DNA of 64,000 nt from Anaerolineaceae bacterium UBA6073. GTDB taxonomy: Bacteria > Chloroflexota > Anaerolineae > Anaerolineales > Anaerolineaceae. The stretch is taken from NCBI GenBank assembly GCA_002436085.1, contig DIXT01000027.1, forward strand, positions 1-64,000, written 5' to 3'. The position numbers and the translations under genes are program-made. Of the stretch, positions 35,761-45,110 are shown in pieces. The notes under the pieces are model-generated. The model was not told the DNA's origin, ran no database searches, and saw only the letters and a list, made by a program, of their open reading frames with translations. Numbering within the stretch: position 1 is the stretch's first letter; every line of letters begins with the position of its first letter.

Positions 35761-36087
35761 ATGAGTAAACAAAGACCGCAAAAGAAAACTTCCAGCCCCT
35801 CGACTAAAGCCGCGGAAAACACAAAAAAACAAAGCGCTGAAAAAGAATCGAAACCAGCAGACATATTTAGAAGCCTTAGAGAGCCTTGGATTCAAAAGCG
35901 CAGCGCGATGATTGCTCTGACATTGGTCAGCATTGCGCTGATGGGGCTCGTCGCCTGGAATATTATCAAGGGCAGCGGAGATTGGGGGCAAGGCCTGCTG
36001 TGGGGCTTTGTTTTTGGAGCCAGTATCTGGCTGGTTTACTTCGGCATGACCTTATTTCACTCGTTGTTTAACAGTAAAAAGAAGTAA
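35761..36087 (+). CDS. Small membrane protein of unknown function
   Basis: 108 residues. The first 45 are Lys, Ser and Glu-rich and disordered; two hydrophobic segments follow (about 50-68 and 80-103), with a basic end NSKKK. CGGAGAAAAT before the ATG supports translation. It lies between glpK and dhaM, so it may be a helper of the glycerol/DHA system, but nothing in the sequence shows this. I do not recognise the family. Confidence 0.6.
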   Translation: MSKQRPQKKTSSPSTKAAENTKKQSAEKESKPADIFRSLREPWIQKRSAMIALTLVSIALMGLVAWNIIKGSGDWGQGLLWGFVFGASIWLVYFGMTLFHSLFNSKKK

Positions 36088-36159
36088 TTAAGCGGATATT
36101 GAATATGCAACCAGCGTTTTAATATTTTGTAGAATTGTTACACGAAGAAAGGGGATGAT

Positions 36160-36900
36160 GTGGTTAATCTCCTATTAGTCTCACACAGCCACCAACTCGC
36201 GCAAGGCGTGGCTGAGCTTGTCCGTCAGATGGCGCCTTCAGACTCCGTCAAGATTGAGGTTGCCGCGGGGATTGGTGATAATAACCAGGAACTGGGCACC
36301 AATGCCGCCGAAATTATGGAAAAACTCATCGAGCTGCAATCCCCTGAGGGTATTCTGGTATTAATGGACCTGGGCAGCGCTTTGCTGAGCACCGACATGG
36401 CGCTCGAGATGCTTGAAGACGACCAAAAAACGAACATTCGCATGTGTCCGGCGCCCTTTGTGGAAGGCGCGATTGCCGCCGGCGTACAAGCCAGTATGGG
36501 CGCAGACCTGGACGCTGTGTACCGCGAGGCCATGTCTGCCCTGCTCGCCAAGCAGGAACAAATCGCGCCTGGCAGCGCCGCGCCGTCCCTGGCCGCGGCA
36601 CAAGCCCCGGCTGCTGAGGCCGTGGACCAAAGCGAATTTACTGTTGTGGTCAGCAATGCTTCCGGATTGCACGCGCGGCCGGCTGCTGTGTTCGCCAAAA
36701 CCATCAGCGCTTACGACGCGAAAGTGACCGTCACAAACCTGAGCGAAAACAAAGGCCCCCTGCACGTCAACGGCTTGATCGCGGTTATGCTGCTCGGCGC
36801 AAAAAAGGGAGATACCCTGCGAATCCAGGCGGAGGGTGGCCAGAAAACAGAAGTTCTGGACGCATTAGCAGAACTGTTCCGGAATAATTTTGGCGAGTAG
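36160..36900 (+). CDS. dhaM: DhaM phosphotransfer protein fused to an HPr domain
   Basis: 246 residues, GTG start after AAAGGGG. Residues 1-130 are the mannose-type EIIA domain of DhaM, with the phospho-His at position 9 in LLVSHSHQLA; residues 131-157 are an Ala-rich linker; residues 158-246 are HPr with His171 in NASGLHARPAA. The HPr regulatory serine (the Ser of KSIMG in ordinary HPr) is missing, the stretch being HVNGLIAVM. It accepts phosphate from enzyme I and passes it to DhaL-ADP. No enzyme I gene is in the window. A short spacer after the small membrane gene suggests the same transcript. Confidence 0.93.
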   Translation: MVNLLLVSHSHQLAQGVAELVRQMAPSDSVKIEVAAGIGDNNQELGTNAAEIMEKLIELQSPEGILVLMDLGSALLSTDMALEMLEDDQKTNIRMCPAPFVEGAIAAGVQASMGADLDAVYREAMSALLAKQEQIAPGSAAPSLAAAQAPAAEAVDQSEFTVVVSNASGLHARPAAVFAKTISAYDAKVTVTNLSENKGPLHVNGLIAVMLLGAKKGDTLRIQAEGGQKTEVLDALAELFRNNFGE

Positions 36901-36920
36901 TACTTTGGCACAGTAATTGC

Positions 36921-36960
36921 ACGACCTCTGGTAAGCTTACCGCCCGGAGGTCGTTTTTTT
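36921..36960 (+). terminator. Terminator whose stem contains the next gene's ribosome site
   Basis: ACGACCTC (36921-36928) pairs with GAGGTCGT (36947-36954), followed by seven T. A perfect 12-bp palindrome GGTAAGCTTACC sits in the loop. The 3' arm holds GGAGG, 10 bases before the ATG at 36961, so the stem would hide the ribosome site. Confidence 0.75.
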
Positions 36961-37767
36961 ATGGCAAAAGGAAAGAAAAAAACCGCGCTCACGCTACTCG
37001 TCATCTTTCTGCTCGCAGATGCGCTCCTGATTGCGCTTGTGGTGCAGCGTTACACCGCCCTAGCCTCCCTGCCGGCGGAACCTGAGGCCGCCCCGGTGCT
37101 CAACCCAGTCCAAAGGGAGTCCGGAGAACCCAAGTTCCTGACCGCCGCCCACATGACTTTTCTGCCCATCGCATTCAGCGGTAACGAAGGGCACGTGGAA
37201 ATCCTTAATAATTCCACCCTTTTTCTCTCAGACGGCAAACAGAAAATGCTGCACATCACCGGTGAAATCGCGAATTACACCGCTAATGCGATTTCGCATG
37301 TGAGCATCAACGCTTTACTTTATCCTGCTAACGGTACAAACGCTGTTGCGACGATGCACGGTTTACCGTTGATGGAAGTAATCGCACCCGGGCAAAAAGC
37401 TTGCTTCCACCTTTATCTGGAAGCTCCTGGCAAGTACGAACGCTACGAGCTCAGTATCCCGGGCTTTCAATCCGGCGGCGAGCCAGCCCCGGCCTTGGAC
37501 CTGGCGGATATTACCAACGGCTTTGACAAGGCAGCTAATGCCTACATACTGGGCGGACGGGTGCTTGCACCTGAGGGCGCTGCTTTCGCGGACTTGCGCG
37601 TGGTCGCTACGCTGTACGACGCGGATGGCAAAGTGGTCGGCTGCGAACAAAGCGCGCCTGTTGTTGCGGACGAACTTGGCGCGGGCAGCGCGACATTTCA
37701 GCTTAGCTTCCCAGGCCGGACGGCACGGACTGCCCGGGAGTACAAGCTGGACCTGACGGCGAAATGA
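36961..37767 (+). CDS. Anchored extracytoplasmic protein of unknown function
   Basis: 268 residues. N-terminal membrane anchor (about 9-28, LTLLVIFLLADALLIALVV) after a KGKKK start. The rest is strand-rich and resembles two Ig-like or FxLYD-type modules (HITGEIANYTANAISHVSIN and ILGGRVLAPEGAAFADLRVV), a pattern of paired beta domains. No catalytic motif. The ATG abuts the T-run of the dhaM terminator. Function not identifiable. Confidence 0.7.
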   Translation: MAKGKKKTALTLLVIFLLADALLIALVVQRYTALASLPAEPEAAPVLNPVQRESGEPKFLTAAHMTFLPIAFSGNEGHVEILNNSTLFLSDGKQKMLHITGEIANYTANAISHVSINALLYPANGTNAVATMHGLPLMEVIAPGQKACFHLYLEAPGKYERYELSIPGFQSGGEPAPALDLADITNGFDKAANAYILGGRVLAPEGAAFADLRVVATLYDADGKVVGCEQSAPVVADELGAGSATFQLSFPGRTARTAREYKLDLTAK

Positions 37768-37829
37768 ACCCGGGTTTGGACCGACACCCATAAGCATTGC
37801 TCGTTTACGCCTGATTTCCCCACGCCGCA

Positions 37830-38740
37830 AGCCCGCCCGTTAGCTGCCTTGCGGTACGAGGTGAAGCTTGGTTTGCAGGCAAACTCCCTTTCTTCGTCTT
37901 CCCGAGCTTGCGAAGCGATACCCGGAGGGTACCTCGTCTCCCGGCTGATTGAGGGGGAGATTGCTCCAGTCGCTGGCGCTCCCTACTAATGACGAATCAA
38001 ACTCTGTCGCTGCGAGACCCTTTGCCATCTGGCTCGGATGAATGAATGTTGCGTTAGTTGGCAAAGAGTCGTGGCAGTCTGCCCTTAAATCATTTGAGAA
38101 CCTATGACACATAGCTTGTAAAATGTATTTGCGATAAAGCTGAACTCTCAAGTGTGAGAGCTCTAAAAAGGCAGATTGCCGCACCCCCTTCTTGTGATTC
38201 CAGCTTCCGTGATGGATCTGCAGCGGGGGCTCGCAATGACGAATCCTCCGTCATCGCGATGCCCTAAAGGGTACAGGTCGCAGCGCGGCGTTCTCCCGGC
38301 AGAATTAGTCGTCTTCGCGAGGAGCGCAGCGACGCCTGCTCCCGTAGGGAGGGTGCGATCTACCTTTCAGTCCTTTTTCCTGACGTGAAAACCGGCTAAA
38401 CTGCAGATTGCCACGCCCCCTTTCTGTGGTTCCAATCTTCGTGTAGTGCCTGCAGCGGGGGCTCGCAATGACGAATCCTCCGTCATCGGGATACCCTGAA
38501 GGGTACAGGTCGCAGCGCGGCGTTCTCCCTCTAAACCAAAAGCAGATAGGTCCGTGGGGAGATTGCTTCAGTCGCTGCCGCTCCATCGCAATGACGAATA
38601 ATTACACGATCTTCCTGCTCTTCTGTCATCGCAAGGCGCGAAGCGATCTCCCTGCTAACCTACCGTCCCAGAGGAGAGCAGAAAGGCAGACAAAGTACCC
38701 TTGTGGTATTGCCGCGGTCGCTGGCGCCCATCGCAGCAAC
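37830..38740. repeat. Intergenic palindromic repeat block
   Basis: About 0.9 kb without a gene. It has ACCCTTTGCC ... TTGGCAAAGAGT arms (about 38017-38070) and two GCACCCCCTT/GCCCCCTT ... AGCGGGGGCTCGCAATGAC modules (about 38183-38240 and 38416-38470), plus two near-identical GGGTACAGGTCGCAGCGCGG pieces (about 38270 and 38500). Same family as the 25-26.4 kb array. Confidence 0.7.
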
Positions 38741-38858
38741 TGCGCGCACAGCCAGATTGTTTCAGCCTTTTCTCCCCATCGCGATATCAAACCCTCTACC
38801 ACTCCGCCCATGCCATACCCAGCGCATTCCCGGATCATTCTCCACATGCACAAACACC

Positions 38859-38906
38859 TTGACAGGATGCCCGCATAAGTATATAGTACAGCCTGTTTAA
38901 CTATTA
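38859..38906 (+). promoter_or_regulatory. Promoter and possible autoregulatory site of the MarR gene
   Basis: TTGACA (38859-38864), 17 bp, TATAGT (38882-38887). Directly downstream is TTTAACTATTAAG (about 38897-38909), with TTAA-CTA-TTAA symmetry, where a MarR dimer could block transcription. Confidence 0.6.
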
Positions 38907-38919
38907 AGCGAGGTTAATT

Positions 38920-39372
38920 GTGTCTGATGCTCTTTTTTCCCTGATGTATGAATACGCCGACCGAGCAATGAAGCTCTCTCAGGCCGCCATCCAGCAGTTC
39001 AGGTGTCAGAATGAGCTTTCCACAACCCAAATCAATGCGCTTTACTACTTGCTGGCCTCGCCGCAGGCTTCAATTAACAGCGTCGCCAACCACTTCGGGT
39101 TCACCAAAGCCGCAGCATCGCAGGCAATTGACCGCCTGGTGGAACGCGGGCTGGTAAACCGGCAGGTGGATCCCGCGGATAGACGCGGAAAACGCCTTTG
39201 CCTGACCGATTCGGGAGAGGAAAAAGTGGCGCAGGCCAGCCAGGTCAGGCGCGCTTGGCTGCACGACCTGATTGATGGATTTACCCCTGAACAGCAGGCC
39301 GCCCTGCAGCCAGCTTTCAAGATCTTGCTCGAAGGTATGAACAAAGTTTTCACCCAAACCAACATCTCATAA
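38920..39372 (+). CDS. MarR family transcriptional regulator
   Basis: 150 residues, GTG start after GAGG. The winged helix is clear: NSVANHFGFTKAAASQAIDRLVERGLVNRQVDPADRRGKRLCLTD with the DRRGKR wing. Alpha-helical dimer arms flank it. It lies 22 bp before a heterodimeric ABC exporter and probably represses it until a toxic or hydrophobic ligand binds. The promoter has an operator-like palindrome. Confidence 0.92.
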   Translation: MSDALFSLMYEYADRAMKLSQAAIQQFRCQNELSTTQINALYYLLASPQASINSVANHFGFTKAAASQAIDRLVERGLVNRQVDPADRRGKRLCLTDSGEEKVAQASQVRRAWLHDLIDGFTPEQQAALQPAFKILLEGMNKVFTQTNIS

Positions 39373-39394
39373 TTTTCACGAAGCGGACCATTTT

Positions 39395-41638
39395 ATGAAA
39401 CGACTCTTACCTTATATCAAACCTTACTGGCTGCTCATTGTTCTGGCTTTGGGCTTGCTGTATGTGATGGCAAGCACCGACCTGGCTCTGCCGGATTACC
39501 TCTCTCAGATTATCAACATCGGCATCCAGCAAAACGGCGTCGATACGACTATCCCGGAAACTATCCGCGCGTCTTCTCTTGACAAAATCGCGCTGTTCCA
39601 ATCCGAACAGGAGCGCGCTGAGACTTTGGCTGCTTATGAGCGGATTGAGCCCGGCACGTCGGAATCCGCGGCGTTGGTTCCCTATTATCCCGGGGCTTCT
39701 CTGCAGCCAGTCTACAAGCTCAAGCCCCTGGATGCATCTGCGACGGCTTCGCTTGAAAAAGCGTTGACCAAGCCGCTGGTCATCCTGTACGGCTTTCAGA
39801 TGATGGAGCAAAACCCGGAACAAGCCTCCAGCCTGGTGGGACCGGAGCTGGCGGAAAAACTGAAATCCTTGCCAGCCGGCACCGACCCGCTCAGCTTATT
39901 TACGCAACTACCGGAAGCACAGGTCGGGCAGATCAAAGCAGCCCTCATGCAGCACCTGGACAGCCTGGAAGGCACTATTCTGCGGCAGATGGCTGTGCGC
40001 GCCGTCGGTAATGAATACTCTACGTTGGGCGTTAACCTGCAAAAAAACCAGACCAACTACATCCTGCGCATTGGCGGCCGTATGATTTTGATGGCCTTGC
40101 TGGCGGTTGTGACCTCCATCATGGTCAGTTATCTTGCCTCGCGCACTTCTGCAGGCGTTGCCAGGGATATTCGCGCAGCGGTTTTCGAAAAAGTCTCACG
40201 CTTTTCCAGCGCCGAATTCGACAACTTCTCCACCAACACCCTGATCACCCGCACGACCAATGACGTCAGCCAGGTTCAGCAGGTGATTTTTATGGTCATC
40301 CGCATGGCTTTCACCGCTCCGATAATGGGCATCGGCGGCGTGATCCGCGCCATTGATAAAAGTCCGAATATGTGGTGGTTAATCGCACTGGCGGTAGGCA
40401 TTTTGATCATGTTCATCATGCTTGCTTTCACGCTCGCGCTCCCAAAGTTCAAGATTATGCAGAAGCTGGTAGACCGCATGAACCTGGTTATCCGCGAGAA
40501 TCTCTCCGGTCTTATGGTGGTGCGCGCTTTCAACAAACAGGATTTTGAAGAACAGCGTTTTGATAAAGCTAACCAGGAATTAACCGGCACCACCCGCTTC
40601 ATTGGCAGGGTGTTGATCGGTATGTTCCCGCTCATCAGCCTGATTATGACCGGTCTCAGCGTGGCAATCATCTGGGTCGGCGCGCGCGAAGTGGCAGCGT
40701 CCACCCTGCAGGTTGGCAACCTGATTGCCTTCATGCAATACGCCACCCAGATTATGTTCTCCTTCATGAACCTTTCCATGTTGTTCATCTTCATACCGCG
40801 CGCGGCAATTTCCGGGGACCGCATTGCTGATGTGCTTGAGACACCGATTTTCATCCAAGACCCCGCTGAACCTAAAAAACTCCCGGAACCGGTGCAGGGC
40901 AAGGTGGAATTCCTGAATGTGGATTTCCGTTACCCCGACGCGGAGGTGGATGTTTTGCACGACATCAGCTTTACCGCCCTGCCCGGGCAGGTGACATCCC
41001 TGATTGGTTCCACCGGCAGTGGCAAGTCCACGGTTGTGAACCTCATCCCGCGCTTCTTTGAGGTCAGCAAAGGCAGCATCCAGATAGACGGCGTGGATAT
41101 CCGCAGCCTGAACCAGCACGACTTGCGCGAGCGGATTGGTTTTGTGCCGCAGAAAGGGCAGCTTTTCAGCGGGACAATCGACAGTAATATGCGCATCGGC
41201 AAGCCCGACGTGGATCCGGAAGCGGTACGGGAAGCCATTGAGACCGCCCAGGCAGCTGATTTTGTGTTTGGCAAGCCCGAAGGCTTGGAAGCCGAAGTTG
41301 CTCAGGGAGGCACGAATTTCTCGGGTGGTCAAAAGCAAAGGCTCTCAATCGCCCGCGCGCTCGTGAAAAAGCCGCCAATCTACATTTTTGACGACAGTTT
41401 TTCCGCCCTGGACTTTAAGACCGACGCCACGCTGCGCCAGGCCCTGAAAAAGAAGGTTGGCAACAGCACAGTACTGATTGTGACGCAACGCGTCGCAACA
41501 GCCAAAAATTCCGACCAAATTCTGGTTTTGGATAACGGCAGGCTGATTGGTCAGGGCACGCATCAGGAGTTGCTAAAAACCTGCCTGACCTATCAGGAAA
41601 TTGCCAGTTCGCAGCTCAGCAAGGAGGAATTGGCATGA
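39395..41638 (+). CDS. ABC exporter half, degenerate-site subunit
   Basis: 747 residues: TM domain plus ATPase. Between the first two membrane helices lies an external insertion of about 165 residues (about 40-210), which explains the length. ATPase: IGSTGSGKSTVVNL (Walker A), NFSGGQKQRLSIARAL (intact signature), but Walker B reads YIFDDSFSALD with Asp where the catalytic Glu normally sits. In heterodimers of the TM287/288 or YheI/YheH type one subunit has exactly this defect. Its partner starts with a 4-bp overlap. Likely drug or lipid exporter. Confidence 0.9.
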   Translation: MKRLLPYIKPYWLLIVLALGLLYVMASTDLALPDYLSQIINIGIQQNGVDTTIPETIRASSLDKIALFQSEQERAETLAAYERIEPGTSESAALVPYYPGASLQPVYKLKPLDASATASLEKALTKPLVILYGFQMMEQNPEQASSLVGPELAEKLKSLPAGTDPLSLFTQLPEAQVGQIKAALMQHLDSLEGTILRQMAVRAVGNEYSTLGVNLQKNQTNYILRIGGRMILMALLAVVTSIMVSYLASRTSAGVARDIRAAVFEKVSRFSSAEFDNFSTNTLITRTTNDVSQVQQVIFMVIRMAFTAPIMGIGGVIRAIDKSPNMWWLIALAVGILIMFIMLAFTLALPKFKIMQKLVDRMNLVIRENLSGLMVVRAFNKQDFEEQRFDKANQELTGTTRFIGRVLIGMFPLISLIMTGLSVAIIWVGAREVAASTLQVGNLIAFMQYATQIMFSFMNLSMLFIFIPRAAISGDRIADVLETPIFIQDPAEPKKLPEPVQGKVEFLNVDFRYPDAEVDVLHDISFTALPGQVTSLIGSTGSGKSTVVNLIPRFFEVSKGSIQIDGVDIRSLNQHDLRERIGFVPQKGQLFSGTIDSNMRIGKPDVDPEAVREAIETAQAADFVFGKPEGLEAEVAQGGTNFSGGQKQRLSIARALVKKPPIYIFDDSFSALDFKTDATLRQALKKKVGNSTVLIVTQRVATAKNSDQILVLDNGRLIGQGTHQELLKTCLTYQEIASSQLSKEELA

Positions 41639-43545
41639 ACAGCAATCCACAATCTGAAAACAAGCCAACGTCGGAAAGCCCCACCAACCAAGCTCCCATG
41701 AGGCGTACTCCCCAACCCTCCATCCACCGCGGCGGCGGACCTGGCGCGCTCATGCCCGGCGAAAAAGCACGCAATTTTAAGGGCAGCATGAAACAGCTGC
41801 TTGCTTACCTGGGCAAGTACAAGTGGACCATTCTTCTCGTGATGGTCATCGCCTCAGTCTCCGTGGTATTTTCTATCTTTGGCCCCAAGATCCTTGGGCA
41901 AGCTATCACCGCCCTGTATGAAGGCGTCACCCGTATCATCGCGGGGGATCCGCGCGGTATTGATTTTGCGGAAATCAGCCAGTTCTTGCTGCGCGTTCTG
42001 TCGCTCTATCTCGGTTCCGCCATGCTGGACCTTATCCAGGGCTTCCTGATGACATCTGTTTCGGCGGATATCACCTACCGTTTCCGCCGCGAAATCGCCG
42101 AGAAGATTAACCGTTTACCCCTGAGTTTCTTTGACCACGTCACCCACGGCGAGGTGCTCTCGCGCGTGACCAACGACGTGGATACCATCAGTCAGACCCT
42201 GAACCAAAGCCTCTCCCAGATGATCACCTCGCTGGTCAGCGTGGTCGGAATCCTGATTATGATGCTGACGATCAACGTCCAGATGACCCTGATTGCTCTT
42301 ACCATCGTGCCGCTTTCGATTCTTTTAATCCGCTACGTGGTGCAGCACTCGCAGCGCTATTTCCGCGTGCAGCAGGAATACCTTGGTCACATCAACGGGC
42401 ACATTGAGGAAATGTACAGCGGACATGTTGTCGTCAAGGCTTTTAATGGCGAGGAAGAAAGCATCGCCAAAATGAAAAGTTTGAATGAGACGCTTTACGA
42501 CAGCTCCTGGAAAGCGCAGCTCCACTCAGCCTTTATCATGCCGACCATGCGTTTTATTGGTAACCTGGGATACGTGGCGGTAGCTATTCTGGGCGGTTAT
42601 CTGGTCATCCGCAAGGAACTAAGCCTCGGCAACATTCAGGCCTTCATCCAGTACATGCGCAGCTTCCAGCAGCCGCTGATGAACATCGCCAACATCTCTA
42701 ATATTTTGCAGCAGACCGCCGCGGCAGCGGAGCGCGTGTTCGAATTTCTGAACGAACCTGAAGAGATTCCCGACCCAGCTGAACCTTTGGCTGTCGGCGA
42801 AGTAAAAGGCTCCGTTGAGTTCAAGAATGTGCACTTTGGCTATGAGCCGGACCAAATCATCATCAAGGATTTTTCGGTCAAGGTGGAACCCGGCCAGCAG
42901 GTTGCCATTGTAGGCCCTACCGGCGCGGGGAAGACCACGCTGGTAAAGCTGCTGATGCGCTTTTACGAACTGAACAGCGGGCAGATCCTGGTGGACGGCG
43001 TGGATATCACGCGCCTGAAACGCGAGGACCTGCGCGACATCTTTGGCATGGTGCTGCAAGACACCTGGCTGTACAACGGCACCATTTGCGAGAACATCCG
43101 CTACGGCAGACAGGACGCCAGCGATGAGGAGGTGGTGCACGCCGCCGATACCGCTTACGCCGACCATTTCATCCGCACTTTGCCAGGCGGTTATAACATG
43201 CTGCTGAATGAGGATGCTACCAATATTTCCTCAGGTCAGAAGCAACTGCTCACCATCGCCCGGGCTGTGCTCTCCGATCCAAAGATTCTCATTCTCGATG
43301 AAGCCACAAGCTCGGTGGACACGCGCACCGAGGTCTTAATCCAGAAGGCGATGAACAAACTTATGCAGGGGCGCACCAGCTTCATCATCGCGCACCGGCT
43401 CTCCACCATCCGCAACGCTGACCGTATCCTGGTGCTGCGCGATGGGGATATCGTCGAGCAAGGCAAGCACGAAGAGCTGCTGGCGCAGAACGGCTTCTAC
43501 GCCGAACTGTATAACAGCCAGTTCGCCCTTCAAACCGATTATTAA
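41635..43545 (+). CDS. ABC exporter half, catalytic subunit
   Basis: 636 residues. A disordered N-terminal extension of about 50 residues, six membrane helices, then the ATPase: VGPTGAGKTTLVKL (Walker A), ILILDEATSSVDTRTE with the catalytic Glu, and the H-loop IAHRLSTIRN. Its own signature is NISSGQKQLLTIARAV, SSGQ rather than SGGQ, matching the complementary asymmetry of the upstream subunit. It forms one transporter with it (ATGA overlap). Both are under the MarR promoter and end at the terminator at 43570. Confidence 0.92.
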   Translation: MNSNPQSENKPTSESPTNQAPMRRTPQPSIHRGGGPGALMPGEKARNFKGSMKQLLAYLGKYKWTILLVMVIASVSVVFSIFGPKILGQAITALYEGVTRIIAGDPRGIDFAEISQFLLRVLSLYLGSAMLDLIQGFLMTSVSADITYRFRREIAEKINRLPLSFFDHVTHGEVLSRVTNDVDTISQTLNQSLSQMITSLVSVVGILIMMLTINVQMTLIALTIVPLSILLIRYVVQHSQRYFRVQQEYLGHINGHIEEMYSGHVVVKAFNGEEESIAKMKSLNETLYDSSWKAQLHSAFIMPTMRFIGNLGYVAVAILGGYLVIRKELSLGNIQAFIQYMRSFQQPLMNIANISNILQQTAAAAERVFEFLNEPEEIPDPAEPLAVGEVKGSVEFKNVHFGYEPDQIIIKDFSVKVEPGQQVAIVGPTGAGKTTLVKLLMRFYELNSGQILVDGVDITRLKREDLRDIFGMVLQDTWLYNGTICENIRYGRQDASDEEVVHAADTAYADHFIRTLPGGYNMLLNEDATNISSGQKQLLTIARAVLSDPKILILDEATSSVDTRTEVLIQKAMNKLMQGRTSFIIAHRLSTIRNADRILVLRDGDIVEQGKHEELLAQNGFYAELYNSQFALQTDY

Positions 43546-43569
43546 GCCAGAGGATTACCCGATACTACA

Positions 43570-43610
43570 AGCTGGGGTTTGCCGCAAAATGGCAGACCCC
43601 GCTTTTTTTC
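43570..43610 (+). terminator. Terminator after the ABC exporter
   Basis: AGC-T-GGGGTTTGCC pairs with GGCAGACCCC-GCT (one mismatch), loop GCAAAAT, then TTTTTTTC. Confidence 0.85.
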
Positions 43611-43625
43611 AGGTAGAATTAGCCC

Positions 43626-44564
43626 ATGATCATCACGCTCACCCCGAACCCCAGTGTTGATCGCACCCTGAAGATTGCCCACCTGCGTTTCAACGAGAAC
43701 CTGCGCACGCACGATGTTCGCGTGGATTGGGGCGGTAAAGGTTTCAACGTTTCCCGCGCGCTGCGAATTCTGGACCAGGAAACGCTCGCTTTGGCGTGGG
43801 TCGGCGGCGGCACCGGAAGGATGCTAGAAAAAGGGCTGCAAGACCTGGGTATCCGCACTGATTTTGTTTGGGTCCCGGAAGACACACGCACCAACACGCT
43901 GGCGCAGGAAGACGCTGGAGATTGGTACATCCGCCTGATTGAACCCGGCCCGCACATCCCGGAGGACGCGATTAAGGCACTGCTGGACACAGCTGACGCG
44001 TACGCGAACGCGAACGATATCTGGGTGGCATCCGGCAGCCTGCCGCAGGACGTTCCCGAGGATTTTTATGCCCGCCTTATTCGCCTGTTGAAGGCGAAAG
44101 GTGTGCGGATTTTCTTTGACACGAACGACAACCCGCTCAAAATCGGCTTGAGCGAAGCCCCTTTCCTGGTAAAGCCCGACCTGGCGGAAGTCGCGAATAT
44201 CACCGGCATCAACGTGACGAATTACGAGGAGGCCAAACTCGCCGCTTTGCCTTTCCTGCGTATGGGAGTGCAGCATGTGGCTATTTCGATCGGGAGCCTG
44301 GGGGTTTTGCTGGCTTCGCAGAACGTGATTTTGCTGGCTGCTCCGCCCAAGATGGCAACGCGCAACGTGACCGGCGCGGGCGATGCGGTGATGGCGGGTC
44401 TGGCTTATGGGTTTTCGCAGAATATGCCGCTCAATGAAATCGCGCGCTGGGCCGCTGCGTTTGGAGCGGTCGTAATATCCAATGAACTGCTGGCGTCCGT
44501 TTCGATGGATGAAATGCGCCTGATGCTGCCGCGTGTGGAAGTGCGCACGGTGAATGTCATGTAA
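43626..44564 (+). CDS. PfkB family hexose kinase (1-phosphofructokinase / tagatose-6-P kinase type)
   Basis: 312 residues. Starts with MIITLTPNPSVDRTL, the FruK/LacC opening; GGKGFNVSRAL (substrate loop), VASGSLPQDVPEDFYA, and the PfkB ATP motif RNVTGAGDAVMAGLAYG with the catalytic Asp in GAGD. Phosphorylates a sugar phosphate, most often fructose-1-P or tagatose-6-P; the substrate cannot be decided. It starts 15 bp after the exporter terminator and lies before a broken sugar ABC permease, so it may once have belonged to a sugar uptake locus. Confidence 0.87.
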   Translation: MIITLTPNPSVDRTLKIAHLRFNENLRTHDVRVDWGGKGFNVSRALRILDQETLALAWVGGGTGRMLEKGLQDLGIRTDFVWVPEDTRTNTLAQEDAGDWYIRLIEPGPHIPEDAIKALLDTADAYANANDIWVASGSLPQDVPEDFYARLIRLLKAKGVRIFFDTNDNPLKIGLSEAPFLVKPDLAEVANITGINVTNYEEAKLAALPFLRMGVQHVAISIGSLGVLLASQNVILLAAPPKMATRNVTGAGDAVMAGLAYGFSQNMPLNEIARWAAAFGAVVISNELLASVSMDEMRLMLPRVEVRTVNVM

Positions 44565-44666
44565 GCGGCTTTCTAAATAATCCCTGTAAAACTAAATCAG
44601 AATTGAACACCACAGTTTACCTACATACATAACAAAATACTCGCCATAAACCGCGAGACCAGAAGC

Positions 44667-44924
44667 GGACAGGGGCTAGAGTTTGACTGCCTCACGGCTG
44701 CGCTGCTGGGCGGTGTCAGCTTTAAGGGCGGTGAAGGAACCATCTTTGGGTTAATGGTCGGCATCCTGATTATCGGCGTGCTGAACAATGCCATGCAGCT
44801 GGCCAGCTTCCCGGCTTTCTCCCAGACAGTGGTCAAGGGCGCCGTCCTGCTGATTGCAGTGGCCTTCGATGTCTATCAGAAAAAACGAAAAACTAAGGTT
44901 CTCGTCGCGAATGTAGCCGCTTAA
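44667..44924 (+). pseudogene. Remnant of a ribose/xylose-type ABC permease (C-terminal end)
   Basis: A frame reads GQGLEFDCLTAALLGGVSF, KGGEGTIFGLMVGILIIGVL, NNAMQLASFPAFSQTVVKGA and ends at a TAA at 44922. This is the C-terminal signature of RbsC/XylH permeases (GxGLElDai...LGGTS...GGxGtxxGtl). The upstream 220 or so residues are missing and there is no start. A weak hairpin with T-run (44964-44994) follows. Confidence 0.75.
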
Positions 44925-45063
44925 GGAATATTTCTCCCGGCGTACATTAGTTCAGGTAAAAAAGGACCTCACTTTTGCTGGGTCCCGTTTTTCTGTCCAA
45001 AGTGGTTCGTACCCCTGAGAGCATGCGCGGCCTATCAGAAGAGAATGTCACAATATTCAGCCC

Positions 45064-45110
45064 TTGTCAGAATTATCGGAGGGGATATAATCACATTCAT
45101 TATGATGAAT
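45064..45110 (+). promoter_or_regulatory. Promoter and operator of the arsR cluster
   Basis: TTGTCA (45064-45069), 16 bp, TATAAT (45086-45091). The palindrome ATTCAT-TATG-ATGAAT (45095-45110) covers the expected transcript start and the first possible start codons, where an ArsR dimer would block transcription. Confidence 0.65.

Noticed and set aside
45045..45101. Longer N-terminus for ArsR
   Set aside because: It would include the -35 and -10 boxes; the fold starts after 45111.
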